Shown piece after piece: positions 23,259 through 35,397 of a stretch of 64,000 bases of DNA. Source of the stretch: Delphinapterus leucas (Eukaryota > Chordata > Mammalia > Artiodactyla > Monodontidae); contig NW_022098001.1 of NCBI RefSeq assembly GCF_002288925.2, positions 13,643,260 to 13,707,259 on the forward strand. Direction: 5' to 3'. Position numbers and translations under genes: made by a program. The notes below the pieces were generated by a model. The model had not been told where the DNA came from. It did no database searches and saw only the letters and a program-made list of their open reading frames with translations. How positions within the stretch are numbered: position 1 is the stretch's first letter; every line of letters begins with the position of its first letter.

Positions 23259-25714
23259 TCCAGCTCTTCAGATCTTATGATTATAACAAAGGTGCCATCT
23301 GGTGTTAGAACCCTCTAATTGCAGAAAAAGCACCCAAGTGGAAATGAAGACCCTCAAACAATAGAAACTTAACTTCAAAGTGGTCTAAAATCCTAACATC
23401 AGGGCTCTGTCTCTCTCTTTGAGGCATCCTTATCATGCCTGAAAACGCATTTAACCTTTCACAGTGTTGCTTCCAGCTGGCCCTGCATACTTATTCTCTA
23501 TATGACCTGTGAAAACCACTCCTGAATGGAAATCATTTCATTCTCATGTCCATGGAAAGAGCATAACACGGAATTTTTTTAATTTGGGGATAAAATGAGT
23601 TGTCCTATATTACACACCAAGTACTCCCATCAGTCCAGCCCTGTGCATACGTCTGCCTGTCCCAAGTGGCTGACTTTGGAGGCAACATGGCACTATTTTT
23701 CCTCTTTCAGTTAGTGGATAAAATGTGATGACTGCAAATCTTTCCCAGGACATGGGAGTACATTGTGGCAGAATCCCCTGTTTAATTTCTCTAACTGCTT
23801 TGTTAAACTTGGGACTTGATATTGGCCTGACATAGTGGGGGAGCTCTCCAGGGATGATACCTTGGATAGAAACCCAACCCTGTGTTTTCTCTTCTCTTTC
23901 AGAATAATTAATTCTAGATTTTTGAAACTACTTCCATAATTAACCTTGAATTGAAACAAGGTCACCAGGAGCAGTACCCTCTAGCCCACACCTTCTTGTC
24001 AGCCTGGGTAAGACTGTAACTTACCCAGTCAGAATTTCCTCCAGTTAATGATTTAATAAGCCTTCTGGTAAACCAAAGGAGCAACTTAATATGCTCACAC
24101 TGACTCCTCTCCTTAAAAGTGCTATTAAATATAGAGTGCCTGCCTCACTCTCAAGGGAGCACCCTATTAAAATAAATGATTAGTTACTACACACACACAC
24201 ACACACTCACTCACACAGACTCACAAACAAGAGTCCAACACTGTAGGCTTAACCTTTGGGCTGCTGAACATCAAGTTTCTCATAGCACGTAAGGTGTTAA
24301 TAGTGTGGTGTTATTTCAATGCACTCAAGTGAGCTGAAAGTTTTTGGCAAAATAGAACCTTCTCTTAGTTCATATTCAAGTAACAAAAGTTGCATAAATG
24401 CAGATTACACAATTTCACAGCTGTATAACATCAGCATGTTTTTAAAAAGACATGAAAGAGAAGGTGCTGAGCAGAAGTTCACTGATACACGGCAAGCAGT
24501 GTGGTTTTCAAAGGTTTTCCCTTGAATCAGTATCTAGTTAAATAGTTTGGCAATAAGGATTTATCATAATCAGTGTGAACTGCAAATATTCCAAGGTCAT
24601 GAGCTTTTCAGTGGGTAACAAGTGTCATTAAAGGAGCCCCCGTTCTACTCAAAAGCTGCTTCTGCTCCTTTGGTCTGTTGGTAGACCCCAAACCTTGCTT
24701 CCGGGAACTTAGGTCCAGAGTTCTATACACAAGTCAGGGATAAAGAAGTAATGATATTTACATACTCTTTCTTTACATAATCTGGAAGACTCAGAGTTCA
24801 AACTACCTATTCTAACAAGAGACTATGAAAATATTTCTTCAACACCAGTGAAAATTCTGCACCTAATTAACATTTTTATTTCTTAACCTTTTCAGTTCAG
24901 CTGAGTTTTCTTTTTGGAGTAAACTCTTCCCCTTGATTACAAGGGCCATTCATGAACCTACCTGTCAGGGAGTCTTCAGTGTTCTTTTGTCGGCTAAGAT
25001 ACCATATCACCCCACTATTCCTCCTGCCAGACCCAGTCCTACCATCTCCCTTCTGCCCTAGACTCCTTGTATAATAACCAAGGTCTGAAGACCTGGATTC
25101 AAGTTCTAAAATGAACAAATAATGAGGGAACTTTCTGCCATGATGGAAATATTCAATTTCTTGCTTTGAGCAGTAGATAGAAGAGTTTATAGACTTTTCA
25201 AAACTCATTGAAATAAATACTTAATACCTATGCTCTCTTTGTATATAAATTAGACCTCAATTTTTTAAAATGAGCAAATATCCTCTATACCCATTAGGAA
25301 ATTCTCTTCGGGGGACATGATTTTATTGCCCTCTATGGAACACCCATCTACCTGGGCCAAAACTGAAAGAAGCACAGGCCTTATTTTCAAGTTGGGCTCT
25401 GTGACTATGTGTTGATGATGGAGGCTCCTAAAGAGAAACCTTAGTGACTCATGACCCAAGTCCAGAGATGACACCACCTTCAGGATAAGACTGTCCAATG
25501 TGAAGGCTTGCAATGTCTCCCCTCCAAAATGCCTCGTATTTACACACAGAATGTTATGACTCCTTAGACATGGTAGAAAAAAGTAACTTCTGCTGAAGAC
25601 TCAGTCTTGTAACACCCAAAAAAGTCCTGTGAGGAGAAGGTATAAGGAAGGATCTAACTCTAATTATGCTTCCATTCCAGGACCCGCCAGCCTGCCTCTC
25701 ATTCTGGTTACCTC
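23259..25714. other. No gene recognised
   Basis: About 2.4 kb of mostly unassignable sequence. It contains a short (AC)n run with CACT variants at 24,188-24,225. Open frames are at most about 100 codons and without motifs. Confidence 0.4.
24188..24212. repeat. Short (AC)n microsatellite
   Basis: An 'acacacac' run followed by imperfect 'actcactcacac'. Confidence 0.85.
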
Positions 25715-25830
25715 CAAGTAATGGCAAGCATCTATTGAGCACTATGTACTAGATGTAGTTCTAGATACTTGACTTGTATTAACTCACCTAATCATCACAT
25801 CTTCTTTAGTTGGTACAGAGGAGAAGAGTA
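25715..25830 (-). mobile_element. MIR SINE fragment (antisense)
   Basis: Reversed MIR 3' part: 'catctattgagcactatgta', 'gttctagatacttgacttgt' and 'taactcacctaatcatcac'. Partial and diverged. Confidence 0.6.
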
Positions 25831-27270
25831 GAAGGACAAAAGGTGCTATGGTGTGATTGCCTTACCTACCTCGACAACTTGATCTTCTTTCTCCTTTCCC
25901 ACCATTTCCTCATGAAATCAAAGAAATGGGGATAAGCATGATCTCTGAAGCGCAAGTCAAGAACGGAAACAGGAGGACAAAGGCAGCCAGGAGCATAGGT
26001 CACTTCCACAGTTAGAATCAGAAGGATCCCCAGGAGTGGCATGTGAAGGGCAGAGGAGTATACTCTACCTTGTGGGCACATTTCCTGCAGAGATTTTAAA
26101 AACAATAATAAAGCTGATCTGCTTTTCATTATCACCATGCGTTGATAACTCTAAACAATATCAATGAGAAGCTACTGTTTCCCCCCCAAAATCTTTTGTC
26201 TAAGTTCTAAACCATTATTATAGTTTCCATGGAGTTTTACCATTAATATGCAAACCTGAAATTAGTCCATTTTTATTAGTTAGTCTTTAGTAGTTATTGT
26301 ATTATGCGTAAAGTTAATTCAGAAAACTCCTAGTTATATAGTCAGCCCTCAACACATGTGGACTAAGCTACACACATTTCTTTTGAGAGTAAGTCGGTAA
26401 TAGTTCAGAATGAATCTTTCAAGCTCACTTTGGGCACAGTTCACCTCTCCAACCCCATGGTACTACATATTCCTGTGTTTATGCAGTAAATAAAAATAAA
26501 CAATGACATCACAGTGATTGTAAAGGCAAAGAAAGAGAACTTGAAATACTTTAATTTGGCATTCGGTGTGGGCACTTGAAGTTTTTACTTTTTGGAACTT
26601 TCAGAAAAAGTCAAGTCATTCATTCCAGTATTACTTCCTTGTTGGAAAATGCTGCAGAATGTTAAGTATAACAGTGAAAAGGCTTTCCCAGGGAAGAAGA
26701 AGCTATGCCCACAGAAAGACACAAAAGAAAATAGGGTACTAGAGAATCAGTTCAAATTTTATTCTCTCTTTGATGCAGTTTTTCTTTTCTGTTATTTTTT
26801 TTCTGATGTAAAGCTTTAGATGAGGTTAATCAAACACAAATATATTTGCAAACAACCAGCATCAGCTTTGAACAATGCATAGTGAGACATCAAGTTTTAA
26901 AATGGATTCTTTTAGACAACTAACACAGATCGCGTAAGGCTATTAACCATGCAACAAAAAATATAGGGAAATGGACATTTCTTAGAAAACAGAATGAAAT
27001 TTCGAAGAATGCCAGGAGAAACCACAAAAAATGCAGCTCTTACATTGCCAGAAGCAGTTAAACAATAATATATGAATCCCACAATCATTTTCACCAAGAA
27101 CTAGACACTTATTCTAAAGCCATTGATCAAAAAATCTCCATTTCCTTTGTCACTTAGCTACTTTTAAATGATTTTTGCAGAAGAATTAAAACTTTGGAAG
27201 TTCTTACCAGAAATAATAGAGATTTCTGATAAATTTTCTAGTGAAGACATTTTAGTGGAGATATTTCTGC
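25831..27270. other. No recognised feature
   Basis: Single-copy-looking sequence with short motif-free frames only. A 75-codon plus-strand frame (26,592-26,819) and a 90-codon minus-strand frame (25,866-26,138) show nothing recognisable. Confidence 0.4.
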
Positions 27271-27274
27271 TGAG

Positions 27275-27910
27275 AGGTATTTGAAAGGCATATACCCAGA
27301 GAAAACCGTAATTCAAAATGACATATGCACCCCAATGTTCATTGCAGCACTATTTATAATAGCCAGGTCATGGAAGCAACCTAAATGCCCATCGACAGAT
27401 GAATGGATAAGGAAGATGTGGTACATATGTACAATGGAATATTACTCAGCCATAAAAAGGAATGAAATTGGGTCATTTGTAGAGACTTAGATGGATCTAG
27501 AGACTGTCATACAGAGTGAAGTAAGTCAGAAAGAGAAAAAAATATTGCATATTAACACATATATGTGCAAACTAGAAAAATGGTACAGATGAACCTGTTT
27601 TCAAGGCAGGAATAGAGACACAGACATAGACAAAAAACATATGGATGCCAAGGAGGGAAAAGGGGGTGGGTGGGATGAATGGGAGATTGGGATTGACATA
27701 TATACACTAATAGGTATGAAATAGATAACTAATGAGAACCTGCCGTATAGCACAGGGAACTCTACTTAGTGCTCTGTGGTGACCTAAATGGGAAGGAAAT
27801 CCAGAAAAGAGGGGATATATGTATAGAAATGACTGATTCACTTCACTGTACAGTAGAAGCTAACACAACATTGTAAAACAACTATATCCCAATAGAAAAA
27901 AAAAAAGCCA
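27275..27910 (+). mobile_element. L1 3' end (sense)
   Basis: 5'-truncated L1 of the cetartiodactyl type. The ORF2 end reads P-S-T-D-E-W-I-R-K-M-W-Y-I-C-T-M-E-Y-Y-S-A-I-K-R-N-E-I. The 3' UTR follows, including 'agaacctgccgtatagcaca' and 'acaacattgtaaaacaacta', ending in 'caatagaaaaaaaaaaa'. No clean TSD seen, so the 5' edge may be slightly earlier. Confidence 0.88.
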
Positions 27911-28880
27911 CTAGAAATGTGTCTGAATGAAAAAAAAAAATGAACAGTATTGCAATTTCTAGAATATTGTGTTTGGGATTTTTATGAATTTCTACCAAAT
28001 TTATCCTATGTGTGAGACTTTTCTATTTGTATACATGTTGTTTCACGTGAAAAAAATTGAAATTGAAATTAATAAAGTGTTCTTCCATAAGATAGGATGG
28101 CAAATCTGGTCGTACTATTTTTGGAACGTGAATATGCAAAGAAGATAAGCTTGTCATTGACAAATTTGCAGAAGTTAAAGCTCAGAAATAGAAACTGTAA
28201 TACTATTATTCATTACTGTTTCAGAAAAACATAGGTATAAGGATTTTCCCTTCCCCCAAAAAAATATATTACTATAGTTAAAAGTCTTACTCCATTACTT
28301 TTTCCTTTTTGTACTGTATGTAATATTTATTTTCACTAGTATGATTATATACATATACATCAAGAGAATTAAATTTTCACAGTGTTTCTTTTCTGGCTAG
28401 TATTATTATTTAGCTCATTACTTAGTTTAGCGTAGAGAAGGAAGATTTAAAAAAAATAATCCTCTGTGAGTGTTAAACATACTACAAATGTCACTGAAGC
28501 CAGTTATAAAAATCCAGGTATAAAACTGGAAGTGAATTGTGGACAGCCCTGTGGTCTGACGTCCTTTTTTATTATCTAATATCTAGTGTATTATAATAGC
28601 TTCCAACGTTTTAAAATATTTCTCTTTACTCCATATTTACCCTTTATGTTCCTGGCAGACCCATCAACCAAATGTTCATGGTGAAAGTCAGCAGTGACTC
28701 CAAAATTTGTATATAAGAGGAGCTTTCTTAGAAGTGTCCATCTGCTTGAAAGGGACATCAGAGGCCTTGTCTAAGGACGAATTTGCTTAGCAAGGGCAAG
28801 GGTTTAACTAATATGCTTATTTGGAGGCATAGGAGGTAGGCAGGAACAGGTGGGAAGGAGTCAAAAGCCAGCTTTCCTGT
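27911..28880. other. No recognised feature
   Basis: AT-rich sequence. Nothing identifiable beyond poly(A)-like runs. Confidence 0.4.
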
Positions 28881-28884
28881 CTAC

Positions 28885-29085
28885 TGCTGAGTGATAGCAT
28901 GGAGGTGTACTAACTCCACAAGTCCGGAGATCAGGAACCCCAGGTGAAATCCAGCATATCAGCTAATCGTGTGATTGTGGACAAGTTTTTACTCTCAGTC
29001 TCCTCATCTGAAAAATGATGGGGTTGGGCCTAGATGGTCTTTAAAGCCCCTTCCAACCATAACATTCAATGGTTATGACTCATTT
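28885..29085 (+). mobile_element. MIR SINE (sense)
   Basis: MIR in sense: 'aaatccagcatatcagctaatcgtgtgattgtgg' (in parts), 'cagtctcctcatctgaaaaatg', then the 3' type 'gttgggcctagatggtctttaa' and 'ccttccaaccataacattc'. Confidence 0.65.
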
Positions 29086-30339
29086 GCCATGGCAGTCTTC
29101 AACTATGGATGGCCCTAGATTTATGCCAAATTTACATTGCATCAAAGTGGAGAGACAAACAGCCACGGAGCCAGAGACTATGAGTTAATCGGCAAGCCAC
29201 AGTTGGATAAATGAGAAAGTATCAGGTTCCTGTTTAAGAGACCAGGTGTTTTACATAGTGTGTGTTGTTCTTCCATAAACTTTGGCTTCTTAGATCATGT
29301 CTACATTCACAAGTCCTTCTGTAAACCGTGTCACTATCAACTGAGACAAACACTTAAGTTTTCTCTTTCTGTGTCACCTGGAACTCCTTTAATCCCACTG
29401 GACAAAAATTGGGTAGAAGTAATTTTAAAAATTGCTGCATATCAGTCTAGCTTACACAACAAATATTTCCATATGGGCAGGAGCCAGTTTTCTGGTATTT
29501 GGAGGACAGGCCAGATCTCAGAGTGGTCCTTTAACTCAAAAACCAAATGTGGGGTGAGCTCATTCACTGGAACTTTGTTAAGGAGAATTCATTTCATTTC
29601 CTTGGCATAAATTAAGCTGTAGTGAACGAGTGAAAGATTCCACCACCTTTCACTGAGATGGTAAATTGAGCTCTGCAGTGGAGGTCAGAAACAGACCTGG
29701 GCCCTCTGGAGAATGTGGAGGAAGTGGGACCTGATGGCATGTGTTGGTTTCCCAGCTGGAAGGCAGGGAGAATCAAACAAGTGGCCAGTGAAACTGCAGG
29801 CCTACATGCTTCAGTGGGAGAAGAGCTAGTGAGAATCTCTGGATCCTGCCCAGGATGCAGTGGGGGAAAGAGGAGAAGGGAGAGACTTGTCTACAGGAGA
29901 AGGAGGTGTGCCTACATCACAGCCCTCTTCTTGGACTGGAGACACCCCTACCAAGGGCAAGGAGTAGCCCTGGGAGCCCCTCTGTCTCTGGTGAGTGCAG
30001 GCTGGCTTCTGGGGCCTCAAGGCAAGGAAGAGCCTCCATTGCCAGCTCCTCTGCTTGTTGAACCCTTCGAATGTGGATGTGCCATGGGCTTTCTCCTCAG
30101 ACTTCTGGGGTCCTCAGAGTCCCCATCTCTCAGAGCAGCTTCCAACTCCCACATCTGTAGTCAGTTGCCATCTGCGTATCACCAAAATTCCTCAGCCGCT
30201 GCTCAGCCCAGACCATTCTCCTGTGAGCTATACTCCAAAACCCAGCAGCTTACTGTACCTCTCCACACCTTTAGGTACCCCCAAATCCTACCTGAATCCA
30301 ACCTAGATATCTGCACGCTCATACAAGCCCTGTGTCCTC
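29086..30339. other. Unrecognised; holds a long chance-like ORF
   Basis: Most of a 259-codon plus-strand frame (29,715-30,494) lies here. It overlaps 103- and 68-codon frames in another phase and a minus-strand frame, as expected of stop-poor GC-richer DNA. I recognise no domain. Its last 50 or so codons run into L2 sequence, which argues against a gene. Confidence 0.45.
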
Positions 30340-30671
30340 TCAGAATATGCCACCAACACCCTTTCACTCACCTGCCTCAGAAACCAGAAATTCAACCTCA
30401 TCACAACCCCATCCAATTAGTCACATCATCATATAGGCTTCATTTCCTTACAGTCGCAAATATATTTTTCCCTCTCCGTTCCCACCACCACTGAATTAAT
30501 TCAGTCCCTCACCATTCATTTCCTGGAGTATTGCACCAACCTCCAACCCTGCTGCCAATCTTGTTCCTTCCAATGAGTTCTCCATGTGCTCGCAGAATGA
30601 GCTTTCAGAAATGCATATATAATCCCGTTACTCCCCTGCTTAAAACCCTTTGATGATGCCTAAAACAAAGT
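30340..30671 (+). mobile_element. L2 LINE fragment (sense, left part)
   Basis: L2-like order in sense: 'tcatttcctggagtattgca', 'ccaacctccaaccctgctgc', 'cagaatgagctttcagaaat' and 'cccctgcttaaaaccctttg'. It is probably continuous with the L2 at 31,690-32,050 and was split by the old L1. Confidence 0.65.
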
Positions 30672-31680
30672 CAAAAGGCAAATGATAAAATGGGAGGAAA
30701 TATATGCATCACATACGATAAAGAGTTAACATCCCTAATATATTCAGAATGCCCATACATTGGTGAGAAGACAAACAGAAACATGGGCAAAGGCTATAAA
30801 CAGGCCTTTCATCCACTAGGAATGAAATGGTCAACAAACCTATGATAAGAACCTGCTGTCTAGCATAGGGAACTCTACTCAGTACTCTATAATGGCCTAT
30901 ATGGGAAAAGAATCTAAAAAAAAAAAGAGTGGACATATGTATATGTATAACTGATTCACTTTGCTGTACATCTGAAACTAACACAACATTGTAAATCAAC
31001 TATACTCCAATAAAAATAATAATAAAAATAAAAACCTATGAAAAATGTGTGAGCTCTCATCGTCAAGCAAACGCAAATCAAAAGAACTATGAGATTCTAC
31101 TTTTTCACCTTATAAGATTGGCACAAATAAAGTTTGAGAACATCTAGGAAGATGTGAAGAGGGTATGAGGACTTATGCATTCTCATATATTTCCACAAGC
31201 TTTATGAAAAGTAGTCTGCCAGGATACATTCAGATTTAAAAAGGAATGGAACATTCGGGGCAGCTATCACACCTAGAACTCTTTCCAACAAAAAGAAAAG
31301 TACCAATATGTAAGAATATTGGTATAGGAATGTTTATTACAGCACTGTTTGTAAGAGCAGAAAAACTAGAAACAACCTGAATGACCTTCAATACAAAAAA
31401 AAGTTAAATAAAATACATTCATACTATGGGACAATATTATGCAGCCATTTAAAAGAAATAAATGATCAAAATGTATTATCATGGAAGGGTATCCATAATG
31501 TATTATTAAGTTTAAAAAAGGCAGGTTACAAAGCAATGCGTATAGTCTTATCTTGTATTTGTGAAAATTAAGCAGTCATATATTTGCACATATTTATTTT
31601 ATAATCAAGATGTGAAAGAATGTGTACCACGGGGGAAACGGAGGTAGAGGCTAGAAGAAGAGATTTTTAAAATATAGCTC
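30672..31680 (+). mobile_element. Old L1 3' part (sense), split by a younger L1
   Basis: Old L1M ORF2 3' and 3' UTR: 'ataaagagttaacatcccta', 'acatgggcaaaggctataaa', 'tttttcaccttataagattgg', 'gaaacaacctgaatgacctt' and 'tatgcagccatttaaaagaaa'. It is interrupted by the L1 stub at 30,846-31,031. No open ORF. Confidence 0.8.
30846..31031 (+). mobile_element. Young L1 3' stub with TSD (sense)
   Basis: A 186-bp 5'-truncated L1 ('agaacctgctgtctagcata', 'acaacattgtaaatcaacta', 'tactccaataaaaataataa'). A 10-base TSD, 'aaacctatga', is at 30,836-30,845 and 31,032-31,041. Confidence 0.88.
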
Positions 31681-31689
31681 TGATTGTTT

Positions 31690-32050
31690 AACACTCATTT
31701 TTCCTCATCCCAGGACCCTGTGTATTTTCTTCACAGCATGCCATCATCACAGTCCATAACGAATTTCTTATGTCTATTTCTAACATGGGCTTTGTCTATC
31801 TCTTTCCAATAGAATATGAATTTTGTGAGAACAGAGACCCATATTCATCTTGGTTACCACTAACTCCTCATCTTACAGGGCCTGGCGCTTAAAAATACTT
31901 ATCGATTCCATATATATGTGTTAGCATACGATATTTGTTTTTCTCTTTCTGATACTCCAATAAAGATTTTAAAAATAAATAAAATAAAGTTAATAAGCTA
32001 AAAAATACTTATTGAATTGGTTTATTAATTAATAATTCAATGGTTTCTGT
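31690..32050 (+). mobile_element. L2 LINE 3' end (sense), split by a mini-L1
   Basis: L2 3' end: 'gtctatctctttccaatagaa', 'gaattttgtgagaacagaga' and 'cagggcctggcgctt', then after the insertion 'attgaattggtttatt'. It is the probable right half of the L2 at 30,340-30,671. Confidence 0.65.
31903..31998 (+). mobile_element. Mini-L1, 5'-inverted, with TSD
   Basis: An insertion of fewer than 100 bp. Bases 31,903-31,951 are L1 3' UTR sequence in antisense ('tccatatatatgtgttagca'). Bases 31,952 onward are the last bases of L1 in sense ('tactccaataaagatttt') plus an A-rich tail. The flanks are 'aaaaatacttat' at 31,891-31,902 and 32,001-32,012. This is twin priming of an extremely short copy. Confidence 0.88.
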
Positions 32051-32199
32051 AATTAAAAAAAGAAATTAAAAGGTCAAACTCCTATAATGGCTATTTACAG
32101 TTTCTGGAATAAAAGCTTGGAGCACATTCATTCGTCATCAGCTTCCTGGCTTTCTCTGCAGCTTCACCTCCCCGCTCCCCTCACCATGGTCCCCCATTC

Positions 32200-32340
32200 C
32201 ACCCCAGGAGTTCTTCTCTTCAAGGCTAAGATTCCTTGAGGGCAGGGACCATGGCTTACTAGATTTTGGATCCCTATGCCTTATACAGTGCCCAATATGT
32301 TATAATTCCTCAGGGAATGTTTGTTAAATGATCACTTCAA
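32200..32340 (+). mobile_element. L2 LINE 3' end (sense)
   Basis: 'ccttgagggcagggaccatg', 'acagtgcccaatatgttata' and 'ggaatgtttgttaaatgat' follow the L2 3' end order. Confidence 0.7.
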
Positions 32341-32414
32341 TTGCAGATGGGGGAGGAGGGGAATGAATGAAATGGCTTAGACATGAAGGAGGGGATCCCC
32401 TCTCAATGGGAGCT

Positions 32415-32580
32415 GCCTTGCCTTACAAGCTCTGGGACCTTGGGAAAATCACTTATAAAATGGATATAACTACAACATTAACCCCTTTACAGGGTTATTA
32501 GTACCCAGTGAGATAGCAGGCGTGAATGTATAGTGTAAACTTTAAAGAACTGTACATATATTGCTATTTTTATTATATAG
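32415..32580 (+). mobile_element. MIR SINE (sense)
   Basis: 'gctctgggaccttgggaaaa', 'tcacttataaaatggatata' and 'acagggttattagtacccag' form a diverged MIR. Confidence 0.6.
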
Positions 32581-34019
32581 CTATAGATAGGCTTAATGTC
32601 ACATTTATTTCTCTAAATCAAATTTAATCTGTACCAGATGCCACTGAATAGCAAGAAATTCAATTTCATTATTGTTGGTGTTTCCTTCCACTGCCCCCAG
32701 CATCATTCAGAAGTGCCAAGCGCCTTTCCCTGGTCATCATATTTAAAGAGGGCCCTCTCATCGTCAGCTCCTACAGCTCACTGTGAATATGCTTATGGTC
32801 CAAGCCCAGGAGGTCCTCATGTAGACAGGAGGCCCTGTGCTTCCATGCCAATCTGGGACATGCAGTTTTGCCCCGGCTGGGAGCTCTGGCATCTGGAGGC
32901 CAATCTGACCAGGTGGTCCATGAAGCTTTCCCTTCTAGGGTCCTGGCAGCACCATGAGGAGCCAGGATGCTGTTCGTAGCTCAAGAACCCATAGGCTGGC
33001 ACCCATCGGCAGCTTTGGAAATAGTTCTTCCTTTCCCAAGTTGACCACCATCTCCACCCTGCCAGCATGCTTCTCTCCCTCTCTGAACAAACATAGCACA
33101 ATCTCCTCACAGACAAGTCTCCAAGCAACTTCTAAGATCCCTGAGACAAGGGAACGCAAAGATCTGGTTACCTTCCTAAAGCCAAAAGGACAGAGCAAAC
33201 ATTAACAGCCCTTGAAATTAGTCTGACACCTTATCATTATTAAAACAATAATCAGGATAGAGGAATAATAGGAAACCTATTATAATGCAGTTGACTACAA
33301 TTCCTGTGAAAGCTTTCTCTTAAATGACTCCCAAAACTATAGCTTAAGAATTTGAAAAGGACCTGTGAGAGGGCTCACCTAGTTCAAAATGTAAAGTAAC
33401 TCTTTCCAACATTCTTGCTACAGTTATCATGGTAGAAAAAATACCCTCATGCAATTCTGACTAGATGATTCTCTTCTTAAAATAGGATTTAAAATCACTG
33501 AAGAAATCTGTTGTCTTGGGTGCTCCCTGTTCAAAAGAAGGAATTTTGCTCCAAAAGAATGCACTTTTCTTTACCCCTCACTTATACTTAAGCTTGCTGT
33601 GCCAGCTTTTCTGTAGGCGATTCTGTGATACGTCTCTGCTCTCAGTGAATTGTGGTACATTCATCAGCACCCCAAGAATTGTCGGTCAAGATGTGCTATC
33701 TTTGATAGTAGAGGACCCTGCTTAAAGAATGAGTTCTCCGGTGGCTCCCCTGCCTTGGGATCTCATGCAAAGCTGTGTCACCTGCTTTAGTGCATAGAAT
33801 TCCTTTCACGATGTTGTATCACCACTTTTCTGATATCCAAGGTTATCGCTGTTTGCTATAGGTTCACGGTGCTTTTTTCCATGTCACATCGTCCCATAGA
33901 TACAAATAGGAAGTTGTGATACACAATTGAATTTGGATGTCCTGGAACCGGACCTTAACTGATTCAAAGTAAAATCTGTGAACAGCTCCCTAGCCCATTG
34001 TCCAGTGTGTATACTGTTG
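32581..34019. other. No gene recognised
   Basis: Four overlapping frames of about 80-115 codons at 32,638-33,205 lie on both strands with no recognisable domain. They look like chance frames in a less AT-rich patch. Nothing else is identifiable. Confidence 0.4.
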
Positions 34020-34375
34020 CCACAATGTCTCAGCCATGTGACCTTGGCCAAGACACCATCCGGTCATACTTCAGATGCCTTATCTACAAAACAGGAGAGT
34101 AACTCCACACAGCTTAAAGCTAAGTAGCTAGACCAAAAGCCTGCAGAATCAACTACATTATACTGTATACGATAATAATTTCACAGATGTAATCTCATAA
34201 GATGCCTTCCAGTTCTAAAATCTAATATATCATTTACTGGTGAGTTGTGTTTTGCTTTGAGTCTCAGTTTGCTCTTGCATAAAATGAAAATAATAATCCC
34301 TGCTTGAATCACAAGATTATTGTAAAGAGGATTATATAAAATAAACTATGCAAATATATTTTGAAAAGTACAGTG
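34020..34375 (+). mobile_element. MIR SINE pieces (sense)
   Basis: Two MIR-like blocks: 'cagccatgtgaccttggcca' with 'gatgccttatctacaaaaca' (about 34,030-34,230), and 'gagtctcagtttgctcttgc' with 'gattattgtaaagaggatta' (34,256-34,375). They may be two copies or one duplicated copy. Confidence 0.6.
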
Positions 34376-34870
34376 TTTTTTTTAATTGAAGTATAGTTGA
34401 CTTACAATATTATATTAGTTTCAGGTGCTGCAACATAGTGATTCAATATTTTTATAGATTATACTCGATATAAATTATAAAACATTGACTATATTCCCGA
34501 TGTGGTACATTACATCCTTGTAATTTATTTATTTTATACCTAGTTGTTTGTACTTCTTAATCCCCTTCAACTATTTTGCCCTTCCTCCCACCCCTCCACC
34601 CCCTGCTGGTAACCACTAGCTTGTTATCTGTATCTGTGAGTCTCTTTCCGTTTTGTTATAATTGTTCATTTATTTTATGTTTTAAATTCCACAGACAAGT
34701 GAAAAAATACAGTATTTGTCTTTCTCTCTCTGACTTATTTCACTGAGCAGTTCCATCTATAGTGTCACAAATGGCAAAATTTCATTATTTTTTATGGCTG
34801 AGGAATATTCCATTGTGTGTGCATTTGTATGTGTGTTTGTATATATATGTATATATACCATATCTTCTTT

Positions 34871-35078
34871 TTATTAATTTTTATTGGAGTATAGTTGATT
34901 TACAATGTTATGTTAGTTTCTGCTGTACAGCAAAGTGAATCTGTTATACATATACTTATATCCATTCTTTTTTAGATTCTTTTCCCATATAGGTCATTAC
35001 AGAGTACTGAGTAAAGTTCCCTGTTGCTATACAGTAGGTTCATATTAGTTATCTATTTTATATATAGAGGTATGTATA
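34871..35078 (-). mobile_element. L1 3' stub nested in L1, with TSD
   Basis: Reversed L1 3' UTR ('ttattggagtatagttgatt', 'gctgtacagcaaagtgaatc'). The TSD 'tatcttcttt(at)' is at 34,861-34,870 and 35,079-35,090. It interrupts the host L1 sequence, which resumes at 'tattcactcacctgttgatg'. Confidence 0.85.
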
Positions 35079-35263
35079 TATCTTCTTTATTCACTCACCT
35101 GTTGATGGACACTTAGGTTGCTTCTTTATCCTGGCTATTGTACATAATGCTGCTATGAATATTAGAATGCATATATCTTTTCAAATTAGTGGAGTTTTTT
35201 TTTCTTCAGATAAATACCCAGGATAGGAATTGCTGAATCATCTGGTAGTTCTATAGTTCTTTT

Positions 35264-35397
35264 TTTAATTTCTTTTTTTTTTTTTTTTTGGCCATGCCAC
35301 GCAGCATGCGGGCTCTTAGTTCCCTGACCAGGGATTGAAACTGTGCCCCCTGAATTGGATGCACAGAGTCTTAACCACTGGACCACCAGGGAAGTAC
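35264..35397 (-). mobile_element. Short CHR/tRNA-type SINE (antisense) nested in L1
   Basis: Reversed SINE: poly(T), 'ggccatgccacgcagcatgc', 'ttagttccctgaccagggat', and the head 'ttaaccactggaccaccagg'. The tRNA-like B-box region is partly preserved. It lies in the host L1 near the ORF2 end. No sure TSD. Confidence 0.85.

Noticed and set aside
29715..30494. 259-codon frame as a confident gene
   Set aside because: No domain, no supporting context, overlapping frames in other phases, and the end runs into L2 sequence. Kept only as a low-interest finding.
32638..33205. Overlapping frames of 83-113 codons as a small gene
   Set aside because: Frames occur on both strands over the same bases with no recognisable motif, consistent with chance.
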